DNA of 64,000 nucleotides from CAADGU01 sp035444285 (lineage in GTDB: Bacteria > Chloroflexota > Anaerolineae > Promineifilales > Promineifilaceae). Both the position numbers and the translations under genes were made by a program. The notes below the pieces were generated by a model. It was not told where the DNA came from. It saw nothing but the letters and a program-made list of their open reading frames with translations, and searched no databases. This document shows, in pieces, positions 1-8,316 of this stretch (the first letter of the stretch is position 1; the number at the start of each line of letters is the position of its first letter). The stretch is from assembly GCA_035444285.1 (NCBI GenBank), contig DAOMOK010000009.1, positions 186,001 through 250,000 of the forward strand, in the 5' to 3' direction.

Positions 1-2
1 AT

Positions 3-2642
3 GTTTCACAGGCGCCAGATTTTGAAATATGGTTGTTGGAAGAGCGCGAGAGATTACATCGGTTAGCTGTGCAATCTTTGCATATATTAACTGAATACCT
101 GACCCAACAAGGTAATACGGCATTGGGCATTAAGTATGCCTCACGACTGTTGGCGCTGGAACCCTGGCGAGAGGAAACGCACCGGCAACTGATGCACTTG
201 CTGGTCTGGAGTGGGCAGCGCAGCGCGGCGCTGGCCCAATATGAAACATGCCGCCGGTTGTTAAGGGAGAATTTAGGGGTTGAACCAGAACCAGAAACCC
301 AGCGTTTATACGAAAGCATTCTGCGGGGGGATCTGATAGTAGTGCATACCACCTTGCCTTCCGGGGAAAAGCTAAGCACTAAAGGCATGACGCACAATTT
401 ACCGGCGCCGCTAACCCGGTTTGTGGGGCGAGAGGCTGATCTGGCCGAAATTACGGACCGGCTGCTGGATCCTGACTGCCGATTGACGACGATTGTGGGA
501 CCTGGTGGAGTGGGAAAAACCCGTCTGGCTCTTCAGGCTGTGCAAAAGCTGCTACCGCCGCAACAGATGTCTGCTGCTTTTGCGGATGGCATTTATTTGG
601 TAAGGCTGGCTGCTGTAGAGCAAAATGAGCTAAACAGGAGTGTGACCTCAGCAACAAATTTTAACCCGGTGGCGGCGGCTATTGCCGATGCTTTACAACT
701 CACGCTGCGGGATCCGGAAGCGCCTACATCACGCATTCAAAATTATCTGCGGGAAAAAGAGATTTTGTTAGTGATGGATAATTTTGAGCATCTGGCAGCA
801 GCCGCCAGTTATATTACGGCGCTGTTGGCGGCAGCGCCCCAGCTTAAGATGTTGGTTACGTCGCGGAGTCGTTTGAATGTGCGTGGAGAGCAAGTGTATT
901 TGCTAGAAGGGCTGACATTTCCAATAGATACAGCGGATACCTTGTCCTGGCAGGGATATAGTTCGGTACAGTTATTTTTACAGACGGCGCGGGCGGTGGA
1001 TGCGGGTTTTACATTGTCGCCGGCGGAGCAAACGGCCGTCGTCCGTATTTGTCAGTTGGTAAATGGATTGCCCCTGGGAATTGAGTTGGCTGCCAGTTGG
1101 GTGCGTGTGCTTTCTTGCCAGGATATTGTGCGGGAATTAGAGCAGAATTTGCGCTTTTTAAGCGCCACCATGCGTGATGTGCCCGAAAGACACCGTAGTT
1201 TGTGGGCCGTTTTTTCTTACTCCTGGAATATGCTCACAACTAAAGAACAACAAGCACTGCGGCAGCTTTCTGTATTCCGCAACGGTTTTTCACGAGAAGC
1301 GGCTGAAACCGTAGCCGGAGTCTCTTTACCGGTATTGTTGAAGTTGATAGACCATTCTTTTGTGCGACGGGTAACGGGGGCCATGGGCCAGCCGCGTTTT
1401 GAGATATTGGAAGTACTGCGGTTGTATGTAGCCGAGCATTTGCAGCAGAATCCAGCGGAGGGGATGGCCACACACGGCCGTCATCAGGATTATTTCATTT
1501 CCTTTTTGCACCAGGCAGAGGGCCGGCTGCAAAATGAAGAACAGCGGTTGGCACTGGAAGAGATTGGCGAGGAAATTGAAAATATACGCGCCGCCTGGCG
1601 TTGGGTGATATTGCAACAGAATGTGACGGCCGTCAACCAGGGGCTATCCAGCCTGTTTGATTATTATGACATGCGCAGCCGCTTTCAAGAAGGGCAAGAT
1701 GTTTTGCAGCGGGCCGCCGCTATGGTTGCCGCACAGCCCGACAGCCCGGAAAAACAGTTGGTGTGGGGACGGCTACTGGCACGGCAAGGCTGGTTCACCT
1801 TTCATGTGGGGCGTTATGGAGAAGCCCATCAGTTGTTACAGCAAAGTGTGGCCCTCATACGGCCGTTGTACGCCACTCTCGACCACACCCCTCTCGACCT
1901 CGTTTTTTGCCTCAATTACCAGGGCGCCATCCACTACCATTTAGGCGACGATACCCAGGCAGCGTCCCTATGCCAGGAGGCATTAACCCTAAGCAAAGCC
2001 GCCGATTATCAGCAGGGCATGGGCATTGCCCTAAACATCCTGTCCCAGATTGCCTATCGAGCCGGCGATTATGACGCCGCGCAGTCTTACAGCCAGCAAA
2101 GCCTGGAAATTGTAACGCAGTTGGGCAATCCCTGGAGCCGTGCTTACTCCCTTTCCAACCTGGCCCAGGTAGCCTTTGCCCGGCAGGCGTATGACGAAGC
2201 GCGGCGGCTCAACCACATCATTCTGGAAATTCGGGAAGAGATGGGGGACGTGCGCGGGATTGCTATGTGTCTGGAAATGTTGGCGCGCACGGCCGTGGCC
2301 CAAGACCACCTCAGCGACGCCCACACCCTCTACCAACGCAGTCTGTACCTTTACCGGGAAATTGGCAACCAGCGCGGCATGATCTCCACCCTGGCCGGTT
2401 TGGGCCGCCTGGCCCTGCAACAAGAAGCCTACGAAACCGCCTGCACCCACTTTGCTGATGCCCTGCAGCGCGCTTTTCAACTGAAAAACGTACCCGACCT
2501 TTTAGCCATTGCCGCCGGTTTGGTGGGGGCATTATATCGGATGGGGCGGCGGGAAACGGCCGTGGCGCTAGAAAAATTGCTGGCTACAGACCCCCTCCCC
2601 CTGCCACAACTGGCCGACATGGTGCAAAAACTCCCCAAATAA
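3..2642 (+). CDS. BTAD / NB-ARC / TPR transcriptional regulator (AfsR/SARP-like), 5' partial
   Basis: The open frame runs in from the window edge: codons from position 3 read VSQAPDFEIWLLEERE, which is normal bacterial transcriptional activator domain (BTAD) sequence, so the TTG at 33 is not the true start and the N-terminal DNA-binding domain lies outside. BTAD helices fill roughly the first 100 residues and end in the typical GVEPEPETQRLYE. An AAA/NB-ARC ATPase follows, with FVGREADL and the P-loop GPGGVGKT near residue 157 (counted from 33), then LLVMDNFEHL (Walker B type) and TSRSRL. From about residue 520 the protein is helical TPR-like repeats to the end. Family members couple an unknown signal to transcription through ATPase-driven assembly. 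It ends in a strong hairpin shared with the convergent fasciclin gene. The target genes are unknown. Confidence 0.9.
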   Translation, partial: VSQAPDFEIWLLEERERLHRLAVQSLHILTEYLTQQGNTALGIKYASRLLALEPWREETHRQLMHLLVWSGQRSAALAQYETCRRLLRENLGVEPEPETQRLYESILRGDLIVVHTTLPSGEKLSTKGMTHNLPAPLTRFVGREADLAEITDRLLDPDCRLTTIVGPGGVGKTRLALQAVQKLLPPQQMSAAFADGIYLVRLAAVEQNELNRSVTSATNFNPVAAAIADALQLTLRDPEAPTSRIQNYLREKEILLVMDNFEHLAAAASYITALLAAAPQLKMLVTSRSRLNVRGEQVYLLEGLTFPIDTADTLSWQGYSSVQLFLQTARAVDAGFTLSPAEQTAVVRICQLVNGLPLGIELAASWVRVLSCQDIVRELEQNLRFLSATMRDVPERHRSLWAVFSYSWNMLTTKEQQALRQLSVFRNGFSREAAETVAGVSLPVLLKLIDHSFVRRVTGAMGQPRFEILEVLRLYVAEHLQQNPAEGMATHGRHQDYFISFLHQAEGRLQNEEQRLALEEIGEEIENIRAAWRWVILQQNVTAVNQGLSSLFDYYDMRSRFQEGQDVLQRAAAMVAAQPDSPEKQLVWGRLLARQGWFTFHVGRYGEAHQLLQQSVALIRPLYATLDHTPLDLVFCLNYQGAIHYHLGDDTQAASLCQEALTLSKAADYQQGMGIALNILSQIAYRAGDYDAAQSYSQQSLEIVTQLGNPWSRAYSLSNLAQVAFARQAYDEARRLNHIILEIREEMGDVRGIAMCLEMLARTAVAQDHLSDAHTLYQRSLYLYREIGNQRGMISTLAGLGRLALQQEAYETACTHFADALQRAFQLKNVPDLLAIAAGLVGALYRMGRRETAVALEKLLATDPLPLPQLADMVQKLPK

Positions 2643-2675
2643 AAACGGCGCTGCTTTTCAAGCAGCGCCGCTTTA
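2641..2675. terminator. Bidirectional intrinsic terminator
   Basis: A perfect 11-bp stem (CGGCGCTGCTT at 2646-2656 with AAGCAGCGCCG at 2660-2670, loop TTC) is flanked by an A run on the left and CTTTAT on the right. It sits between two convergent genes and would serve both. Confidence 0.85.
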
Positions 2676-2692
2676 TATCCCCCCACAAAAAT

Positions 2693-3619
2693 CTACGGTA
2701 CCATCACGGTATCAATAACATGAATCACACCATTAGAAGCCTGGATGTTGAACAACACGATGGTTGCGCCATCTACCATCACCTGCCCACCGTTAAAGCT
2801 TACCGGCAGATTGGCCCCATTTAAGGTAGGAATACGGCTGCTGTTGGCTACCTGGTTGATGCTCAGAGAGTCACCCACGACATGGTAGGTCAAAATCTTG
2901 GTCAAATCGCCTTTGGGATCAGCCAACAAGGCATTGATAGTTTCCTCACCCAGAGCAGCAAAAGCGTCATCCGTGGGAGCAAAGACAGTGTAATCACCAG
3001 GGCTGGCAAAGACACTGACCAGTCCGGCTGCATCCAAAGCCGCTACCAGGGTATCAAAGTTGCCATTAGCTACCGCGATCTCGGCAATGGTCTTAGTAGA
3101 GTCGCCCAGCGGCGAAAGGTCCAGCGCATTCACCGGCGGCGGGATGACCGCATCAATCACATGGATGATGCCATTAGAGGCTTCAATGTCGGTCATAATG
3201 ATCTTGGCCGTAACGCCATCGGGTGTGGTGATAATGGCGTCACCGCCTTTCACAGCTACATCAAACGGTTTGCCGTCAAAAGCGGTCTTCAGCGTACCGG
3301 CAGCTAACACATCGGCCGCTTTCAAACTGCCGGGTACCACATGGTACAGTAGGATGTTGGACAGGGTAGCTTCGGGGTCAATACCGCTGGCAGCCAGGGC
3401 CGCAAAAGCGGCATCGGTGGGGGCAAAGACGGTGAAGGGGCCGTCGCTTTCCAATGTGCTTTTAAGACCGGCTGCATCCACGGCGCCTACCAACTGGGTG
3501 AAATTACCGTTTGCTTTGGCAATATCGTAAATGGTGTTGCCCGAAGCGGCGGTCAGACTGCTGGTGCCCAGCACCAACAACAGGGACATAACAACTAAAG
3601 CAGAAATTTTCTTGAACAT
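2693..3619 (-). CDS. Secreted protein with two fasciclin (FAS1) domains
   Basis: A 308-residue protein starting at MFKKISAL; the start at 3619 is chosen because AAGGAG lies just upstream and an N-terminal signal peptide (about residues 1-26, hydrophobic VVMSLLLVLG) follows directly. Two tandem FAS1 domains cover about residues 27-160 and 170-305. Each has the family's hallmark blocks: TVFAPTDAAFAAL then ILLYHVVPG in the first, TVFAPTDDAFAAL then ILTYHVVG in the second, each closing with SNGIIHVIDAV-like sequence. FAS1 proteins mediate cell-surface or matrix adhesion. It stands alone with its own promoter-like sequence and terminator. There is no C-terminal anchor, so it is probably released or loosely attached. 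It has no ACGGCCGT copy. Confidence 0.93.
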   Translation of the reverse strand: MFKKISALVVMSLLLVLGTSSLTAASGNTIYDIAKANGNFTQLVGAVDAAGLKSTLESDGPFTVFAPTDAAFAALAASGIDPEATLSNILLYHVVPGSLKAADVLAAGTLKTAFDGKPFDVAVKGGDAIITTPDGVTAKIIMTDIEASNGIIHVIDAVIPPPVNALDLSPLGDSTKTIAEIAVANGNFDTLVAALDAAGLVSVFASPGDYTVFAPTDDAFAALGEETINALLADPKGDLTKILTYHVVGDSLSINQVANSSRIPTLNGANLPVSFNGGQVMVDGATIVLFNIQASNGVIHVIDTVMVP

Positions 3620-3637
3620 TTTTAACTCCTTTTTGGG

Positions 3638-3664
3638 TTTATATAGCCTTTCAAATTGCGTCAA
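3638..3664 (-). promoter_or_regulatory. Putative sigma-70-type promoter of the fasciclin gene
   Basis: On the minus strand TTGACG (3659-3664) precedes TATAAA (3638-3643) with a 15-nt spacer; TTGTTG offers an alternative -35 with an 18-nt spacer. The -10 lies about 18 nt before the start codon at 3619. Confidence 0.45.
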
Positions 3665-3981
3665 CAATGTTCATTATCTGCTTTTCTCTAAAATTGTGTA
3701 CAGTAACTCATCTTTGCCTAATAATTGTATAGCTTTTGCAAATATCATCCGGCGCAAAACACCACCCACACAATGAGGCTATCTCACCTGACGTTTTACT
3801 TAAAATACGCGGGTTATCCTGGTTTTGTACGTGTCAACATCTGCCTAGCGGTAACGACGCGCTTCGGGTTTGGTAGCGAGTCTCGCAGTTCCCCCAATTA
3901 GGCATAAAGTCCCATTCACAAATAAGCGTACATCCGTATACTAAACATCACGCAAGGACACACAACTTTTTCTCCTTTTAT

Positions 3982-4018
3982 AAGAGCCTCAGGAACCCCT
4001 CCCCTGAGGCTCTTCCTC
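3982..4018 (+). terminator. Intrinsic terminator without an obvious upstream gene
   Basis: A perfect 12-bp stem (AAGAGCCTCAGG at 3982-3993, CCTGAGGCTCTT at 4003-4014, 9-nt loop) is followed by CCTCTTTTG. The T-rich side points to plus-strand transcription, yet no plus-strand gene lies between 3620 and here. The rest of the 3620-3981 gap shows no credible coding region or tRNA; a weak plus-strand promoter-like pair (TTGTGT at 3694, TAATAAT at 3719) is the only other signal. Confidence 0.6.
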
Positions 4019-4030
4019 TTTTGTAAGGAT

Positions 4031-4097
4031 GAATTAGGAATTATGAATTAGGAAGAGGTTGGCGGTCCTGCCCCTTCACCCCCTCACCTGCTCACTA
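4031..4097. repeat. Short-unit tandem repeat tract (GAATTAG 7-mers, then CTTCACCC/GCTCACCT 8-mers)
   Basis: GAATTAG, GAATTAT, GAATTAG units are followed by CCCTTCAC/CCTGCTCAC units. The right end runs into the 3' end of the methyltransferase gene and supplies its last codons and TGA stop (minus strand GTG AGC AGG TGA). The same two unit types recur together at 54301 and 55074. Confidence 0.8.
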
Positions 4098-4839
4098 AAA
4101 CACGGCCGTACACATCCCCACTCCCTTCTTTGATTTGCGCCAGAATGGACAGCATCTCGGCAGCGGACAGCCAGTGGGCGGATTGCAGCCGGTGGCTTTC
4201 CCCTGGCGCATAATTAAATTCATATGGCCCCAGTTCAGCCAGGCGGGCCACACAAGCGGTGGCGATCTCCATAGCCGCCGGGATGTATTCAAACGACAGG
4301 CCGGGGATGGGCTGCGATAGGCCGCGCAGCACTTCCAGTTCATATCCCTCCACATCAATTTTGCAGAAGGCAGGACGGCCGTACTGCGCCATCAATGCAT
4401 CCAGTGTAGTTACCGGCACGTTCACGGCCGTGTCCCAGGAAACGTGGGCAAAGGTGGGGTCGCGCTGTACGGCCGTCATCCAGGCCCGCGACAGGGTGGT
4501 CACGGTAGGTGTGCGCTGGCTGATGTGTAGCGTGGCCGTGCCGGGTTCCGCGCCGACGGCCTGCTCCAGGAGGGTGATGTGGGGGTGACGGCCGTACAGC
4601 CATTTGAGCCAGCGCATCAACTGTGGCTGCGGTTCCGCCGCCACCACCCGCGCCCCCAACGCCGCCCAGACGCGCAGCCGGTTGCCCACATGTGCGCCAA
4701 TATCAAAACACAAATCACCCGGTTGGATGAATTGGGCATAGAATTGGCGCATACGGCCGTAACGCCCCGGTACGCCATAATACATCAGCAGTGATCGAGC
4801 TATACCCAGTTGTTCCTTCAACCGCAGCCAGCCTACCAT
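4084..4839 (-). CDS. FkbM-family SAM-dependent methyltransferase
   Basis: A 251-residue protein if it starts at the ATG at 4839, which has TAGGA 9 nt upstream; an in-frame TTG at 4875 would add 12 residues but lacks a ribosome site. The Rossmann-type SAM motif is LCFDIGAHVGN, followed by the acidic strand VVAAEPQP and later FCKIDVEGYELEVLRGL, the FkbM signature in which IDVEG closes the active site. Family members O-methylate sugars, polyketides or other small hydroxylated compounds. The size is normal for the family. It is an isolated gene convergent to a plus-strand terminator, so the substrate cannot be inferred. The C-terminal VLVSR is encoded by repeat sequence. Five ACGGCCGT copies lie within it and a sixth at its 3' end. 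Confidence 0.88.
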   Translation of the reverse strand: MVGWLRLKEQLGIARSLLMYYGVPGRYGRMRQFYAQFIQPGDLCFDIGAHVGNRLRVWAALGARVVAAEPQPQLMRWLKWLYGRHPHITLLEQAVGAEPGTATLHISQRTPTVTTLSRAWMTAVQRDPTFAHVSWDTAVNVPVTTLDALMAQYGRPAFCKIDVEGYELEVLRGLSQPIPGLSFEYIPAAMEIATACVARLAELGPYEFNYAPGESHRLQSAHWLSAAEMLSILAQIKEGSGDVYGRVLVSR

Positions 4840-4997
4840 ATCAGCCAATCCTACAACCTCACCCCCGTTAGACAAATATCTATACCCATTTTCCCGAACT
4901 TACGCTACAATGCCGCCCGATTTAGCAACTTACTATCGGGGAAACGTCATTTCTGACGTCATTGGTGAGCCATATTCAACCACATAAGGAGTGTATG

Positions 4998-7900
4998 ATG
5001 CAGAGAGATCCCTTGAAGCGCGTATTGTTTGCTGTTGTCTTGTTTATCCTTGCCGCATTTTTCATCGTGTCCGGGCAGCGTGTCCAGGCCACGCCAGACA
5101 CACAAACAGGTGATACCGGCAAGCCGGTTGATGGCCCCATGACAGATGCTATGCGTCGGTTTCTGGCCGATCAGGAGCCGCCGCTGGAAAATGTGACATC
5201 CACAGCCGCCACCCCCTGTGTCGGCGGCATGGCGGACATCTATCCGTGCAGCAATGTTGACCTGTTGGCCCACATCTCGCTGGCAGCCATGTCGGCAACG
5301 GCCGGCAATGATAGCTGGGGATGGACAGACCCCCTAGATGGCAAAGAGTACGCCATAATGGGCCTGAACAACGGCACCGCTTTTGTAGATATCAGCGATC
5401 CGGAAAATCCCATCTACCTGGGCAAGTTGCCTACTCAAACATCCAACTCTACCTGGCGGGACATCAAAGTTTACGCTGACCATGCCTTTGTCGTCAGTGA
5501 AGCCAGCGGCCATGGGATGCAAGTGTTTGACCTGACACTGCTGCGCAATGTGGTCAATCCGCCGGTCACGTTTAGCAATACCGCCCATTACAGCCAGTTT
5601 GGCAACGCCCACAACATCGCCATCAATGAAGACAGCGGCTATGCCTATGCCGTGGGCACGGGAACCTGCTCCGGTGGGCTGCACATGGTCAACATCCAAA
5701 ACCCCACCAGCTCCACCAACGCCGGCTGCTTCAGCGCCGATGGTTACACCCATGATACCCAGTGCGTCATTTACAACGGGCCAGATGTAGAGCATCAGGG
5801 CGACGAAATTTGTTTTGCCTTCAATGAAGATACAGTCACCATTGTGGACGTTACCAACAAAGCAGCGCCAGTGCAGCTCAGCCGCACGCCATATGCCGGT
5901 TCGGCCTATACACATCAGGGCTGGCTGACACCAGACCATCGTTACATCTTGCATGATGATGAGTTGGATGAACAAAGTTCTGGGCACAATACCCGCACCT
6001 ACGTCTGGGATGCCAGCAATCTGGAAGCGCCTTTACTCATCGGTAATTATACGGCCGCTGTCGCCGCTATTGACCACAACCTGTATATCAAGGGCAACTA
6101 TGCCTTTGAAGCTAACTACCGCAGTGGGTTACGCATCCTCGATATTACTGATGTGGGTACCCCGGCCAGCATAAACGAGGTGGCATATTTTGATACGTAT
6201 CCGACCAATGATAACGCCTCATTTAATGGCGCCTGGAGTACTTACCCCTACTTCGATAGTGGCGTCGTCATCATTAGCGATATTGAGCGGGGTTTGTTCA
6301 TTGTTCGGCCCATCCTGGCCTCTTTTGGCCTGTCGGCTGCACCTTCTAACTTGAGCATCTGCCAGGGGGAGGATGCGCTGTACACGGTAACAGTAACCGA
6401 AGCAGGTTCTACAGCGCCGGTGACGTTAACGGCCGTAGACGTTCCCGCCGGCGCTAATCATGATTTCTCAGTCAACCCGGTCATACCCACCGGAACCAGC
6501 GACTTTAGTGTCACGAACACAGCCGCCGTTTCCCCCGGCAGTTACGCCATCGGCGTCGTGGGTAGCAATGTGACCGACACGCTCACCACCACCGTCAACC
6601 TGGTCGTTTCCCAGGGTATACCCGGTGTGCCTGTATTGACTGCACCGGCCAACGGCGCCACCGATATCCCCAACACGCCCACATTCATGTGGAATTCGGT
6701 CAGCGGCGCTACCTCCTACCATCTGGAACTGGCCGACGACATCAACTTCAGCAACATCATCTACACCGCTAATGTGCCCGGCACCAGCCACGCTTTGCCC
6801 GGCGCCAACGCCCTGGCCTACAACACCTGGCACTACTGGCGCGTCACCGCCAGCAACCCCTGCGGCAGCGGCGACACCTCCGCCCAATTTAGTTTCCGCA
6901 CCGTGGGTCAACCCAATGTATTTTGCGCCACGCCCAACCTGAGCATCCCGGACAACAACCCCACCGGCGCCAGCCACACCATCAACATCCCCACCAGCGC
7001 CAACATCCTGGATGTGGACATCTACATCAACGCCACCCACACCTGGGTGGGCGACCTGCGCTTTGTGGTCAACCACAACGCCACCAACGCCACCATCATT
7101 GACCGGCCCGGCGTACCTGCCTCCACCTTCGGCTGTTCCGGCGACAATTATGATGTCACCATCAACGACGAAGGGCCAGATGGCAACATCGAAACCCAAT
7201 GTGCCGCTAGCGCTCCAGCCATCTTTGGCGACCGGGTGGGCGGCGACCCGCCCAACACCAGCCTGCTGGCTGCCTACGACGGCATGGACATCGGCGGCGA
7301 CTGGACGATCACCGTCTCTGACCTGGCTGGCGGCGACACCGGCACGCTGGTGGAGTGGTGTGTGGTGCCCACCCTGGAAGCGGCGGGTGGCGGCGTAGAC
7401 CTCTCGCCTGACCAGGACGCTTCTGGCGCGCCGGGCAGTGTGGTGGTGTACAGCCTGACCATCACCAACACGGGCAGCGTCAGCGACACCTTTGACCTGG
7501 CGGTGGATGCGCAGTGGCCGACGGAACTGTCTGCCAGCAGCATCAGCCTGGATGCCGGGGCGGTGGGTTCGTTCACGGCGTCGGTGACGGTGCCGAGCAA
7601 TGCGGCTGCCGGGGAGCAGGGCCTGTCATTGGTGACGGCCGTATCACAGAGCGACCCCAGTGTCAGTGATGACTCTTTCCTGACGACGACGGCGACGGAG
7701 TTGCGGGGCGTGGCGCTCAGCGCCGACCCGGACGCGCTTTCCGGCGAACTGGGCGCGGTGGTGACGTACACAGTACACATCACCAACACCGGCAACACCA
7801 CCGACACCTTCAGCCTGAGCACCGGCGATGACAATGGCTGGATGAGCCACGTGCAGCCGGTGACGGTGACGCTGGCAGCGGGGGCGAATGACATGGTGAT

Positions 7901-8078
7901 GGTAATGGTTCACGTAGACATGGCAGCGACGGACGGCGAGATGAATGTGACCACGGTCACGGCCGTGTCCGCCAATGACGCCAACATTACGGCTGAGGTG
8001 GAGTTGACCACGACGGCGACGGTAACCCCGCCCGAACCGGGTTACTTCATCTACCTGCCCATTATTCTGAAGCCGTAA
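4998..8078 (+). CDS. Secreted choice-of-anchor B protein with P-domain and CARDB-like repeats
   Basis: A 1026-residue exported protein. The start at 4998 is chosen because AAGGAG lies 6 nt upstream; an ATG at 4995 and a TTG at 4962 also exist. A signal peptide covers about residues 1-32 (VLFAVVLFILAAFFIV). Residues about 65-430 form the LVIVD/choice-of-anchor B beta-propeller-like region (LLAHISL, WGWTDPLDGKEYAIMGL, AFVDISDPENP, RDIKVYADHAFVV). A proprotein-convertase P-like beta domain lies at about 646-794, with paired cysteines (CATPNL ... WCVVP), then two CARDB/NEW3-like repeats at about 800-897 and 905-1004. The chain ends PGYFIYLPIILKP, the tail shared with other secreted proteins here. 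It is probably surface-displayed; no catalytic residues were identified. Confidence 0.88.
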   Translation: MQRDPLKRVLFAVVLFILAAFFIVSGQRVQATPDTQTGDTGKPVDGPMTDAMRRFLADQEPPLENVTSTAATPCVGGMADIYPCSNVDLLAHISLAAMSATAGNDSWGWTDPLDGKEYAIMGLNNGTAFVDISDPENPIYLGKLPTQTSNSTWRDIKVYADHAFVVSEASGHGMQVFDLTLLRNVVNPPVTFSNTAHYSQFGNAHNIAINEDSGYAYAVGTGTCSGGLHMVNIQNPTSSTNAGCFSADGYTHDTQCVIYNGPDVEHQGDEICFAFNEDTVTIVDVTNKAAPVQLSRTPYAGSAYTHQGWLTPDHRYILHDDELDEQSSGHNTRTYVWDASNLEAPLLIGNYTAAVAAIDHNLYIKGNYAFEANYRSGLRILDITDVGTPASINEVAYFDTYPTNDNASFNGAWSTYPYFDSGVVIISDIERGLFIVRPILASFGLSAAPSNLSICQGEDALYTVTVTEAGSTAPVTLTAVDVPAGANHDFSVNPVIPTGTSDFSVTNTAAVSPGSYAIGVVGSNVTDTLTTTVNLVVSQGIPGVPVLTAPANGATDIPNTPTFMWNSVSGATSYHLELADDINFSNIIYTANVPGTSHALPGANALAYNTWHYWRVTASNPCGSGDTSAQFSFRTVGQPNVFCATPNLSIPDNNPTGASHTINIPTSANILDVDIYINATHTWVGDLRFVVNHNATNATIIDRPGVPASTFGCSGDNYDVTINDEGPDGNIETQCAASAPAIFGDRVGGDPPNTSLLAAYDGMDIGGDWTITVSDLAGGDTGTLVEWCVVPTLEAAGGGVDLSPDQDASGAPGSVVVYSLTITNTGSVSDTFDLAVDAQWPTELSASSISLDAGAVGSFTASVTVPSNAAAGEQGLSLVTAVSQSDPSVSDDSFLTTTATELRGVALSADPDALSGELGAVVTYTVHITNTGNTTDTFSLSTGDDNGWMSHVQPVTVTLAAGANDMVMVMVHVDMAATDGEMNVTTVTAVSANDANITAEVELTTTATVTPPEPGYFIYLPIILKP

Positions 8079-8083
8079 ATCAG

Positions 8084-8139
8084 GGTAATTGGGATATTGG
8101 GTAATTGACTGCCCAATTACCCAATTACTCAATTACTCA
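8084..8139. repeat. Short-unit tandem repeat tract (CCAATTAC 8-mers)
   Basis: GGGTAATTGGG copies on the left mirror CCCAATTACC, CCAATTAC and TCAATTAC units on the right, so the tract is also partly self-complementary. It immediately follows the stop codon and precedes the terminator. Confidence 0.75.
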
Positions 8140-8140
8140 G

Positions 8141-8173
8141 GAGGGACGGCCGTGCCACGGCCGTCCCTCTTTT
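8141..8173 (+). terminator. Intrinsic terminator built from two ACGGCCGT copies
   Basis: A 13-bp perfect stem (GAGGGACGGCCGT at 8141-8153; ACGGCCGTCCCTC at 8157-8169), loop GCC, then TTTT. Each arm contains one full ACGGCCGT octamer. Confidence 0.85.
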
Positions 8174-8288
8174 GATTCCTGACAAAAGATGTCAACTATC
8201 ATCTCTAAACTGTCCTTGTTTGCTCAATTTTTAAGGTCGAGAGGTAGCGGCTGGGGTACGGCCGTGATACAATCCCGTCTACTCATCA

Positions 8289-8300
8289 GAACATATGTTC
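8289..8300. promoter_or_regulatory. SOS (LexA/DinR-type) operator candidate upstream of uvrA
   Basis: GAACATATGTTC is a perfect 12-bp palindrome matching the Gram-positive-type LexA consensus GAACNNNNGTTC. It lies 17 nt before the uvrA ATG and just downstream of a -10-like TACAAT (8268-8273), so bound repressor would block early transcription. Confidence 0.75.
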
Positions 8301-8316
8301 ACATAAGGTAAGGCAT

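Noticed and set aside
3780..3980. tRNA or other structured RNA in the gap after the fasciclin gene
   Set aside because: No cloverleaf arms or TTCGAATC-type T loop were found; only the downstream terminator is convincing.
6468..7199. 243-codon minus-strand frame
   Set aside because: Antisense to the secreted choice-of-anchor B gene; glycine/valine-rich mirror of its Asn/Thr/Asp-rich repeats.
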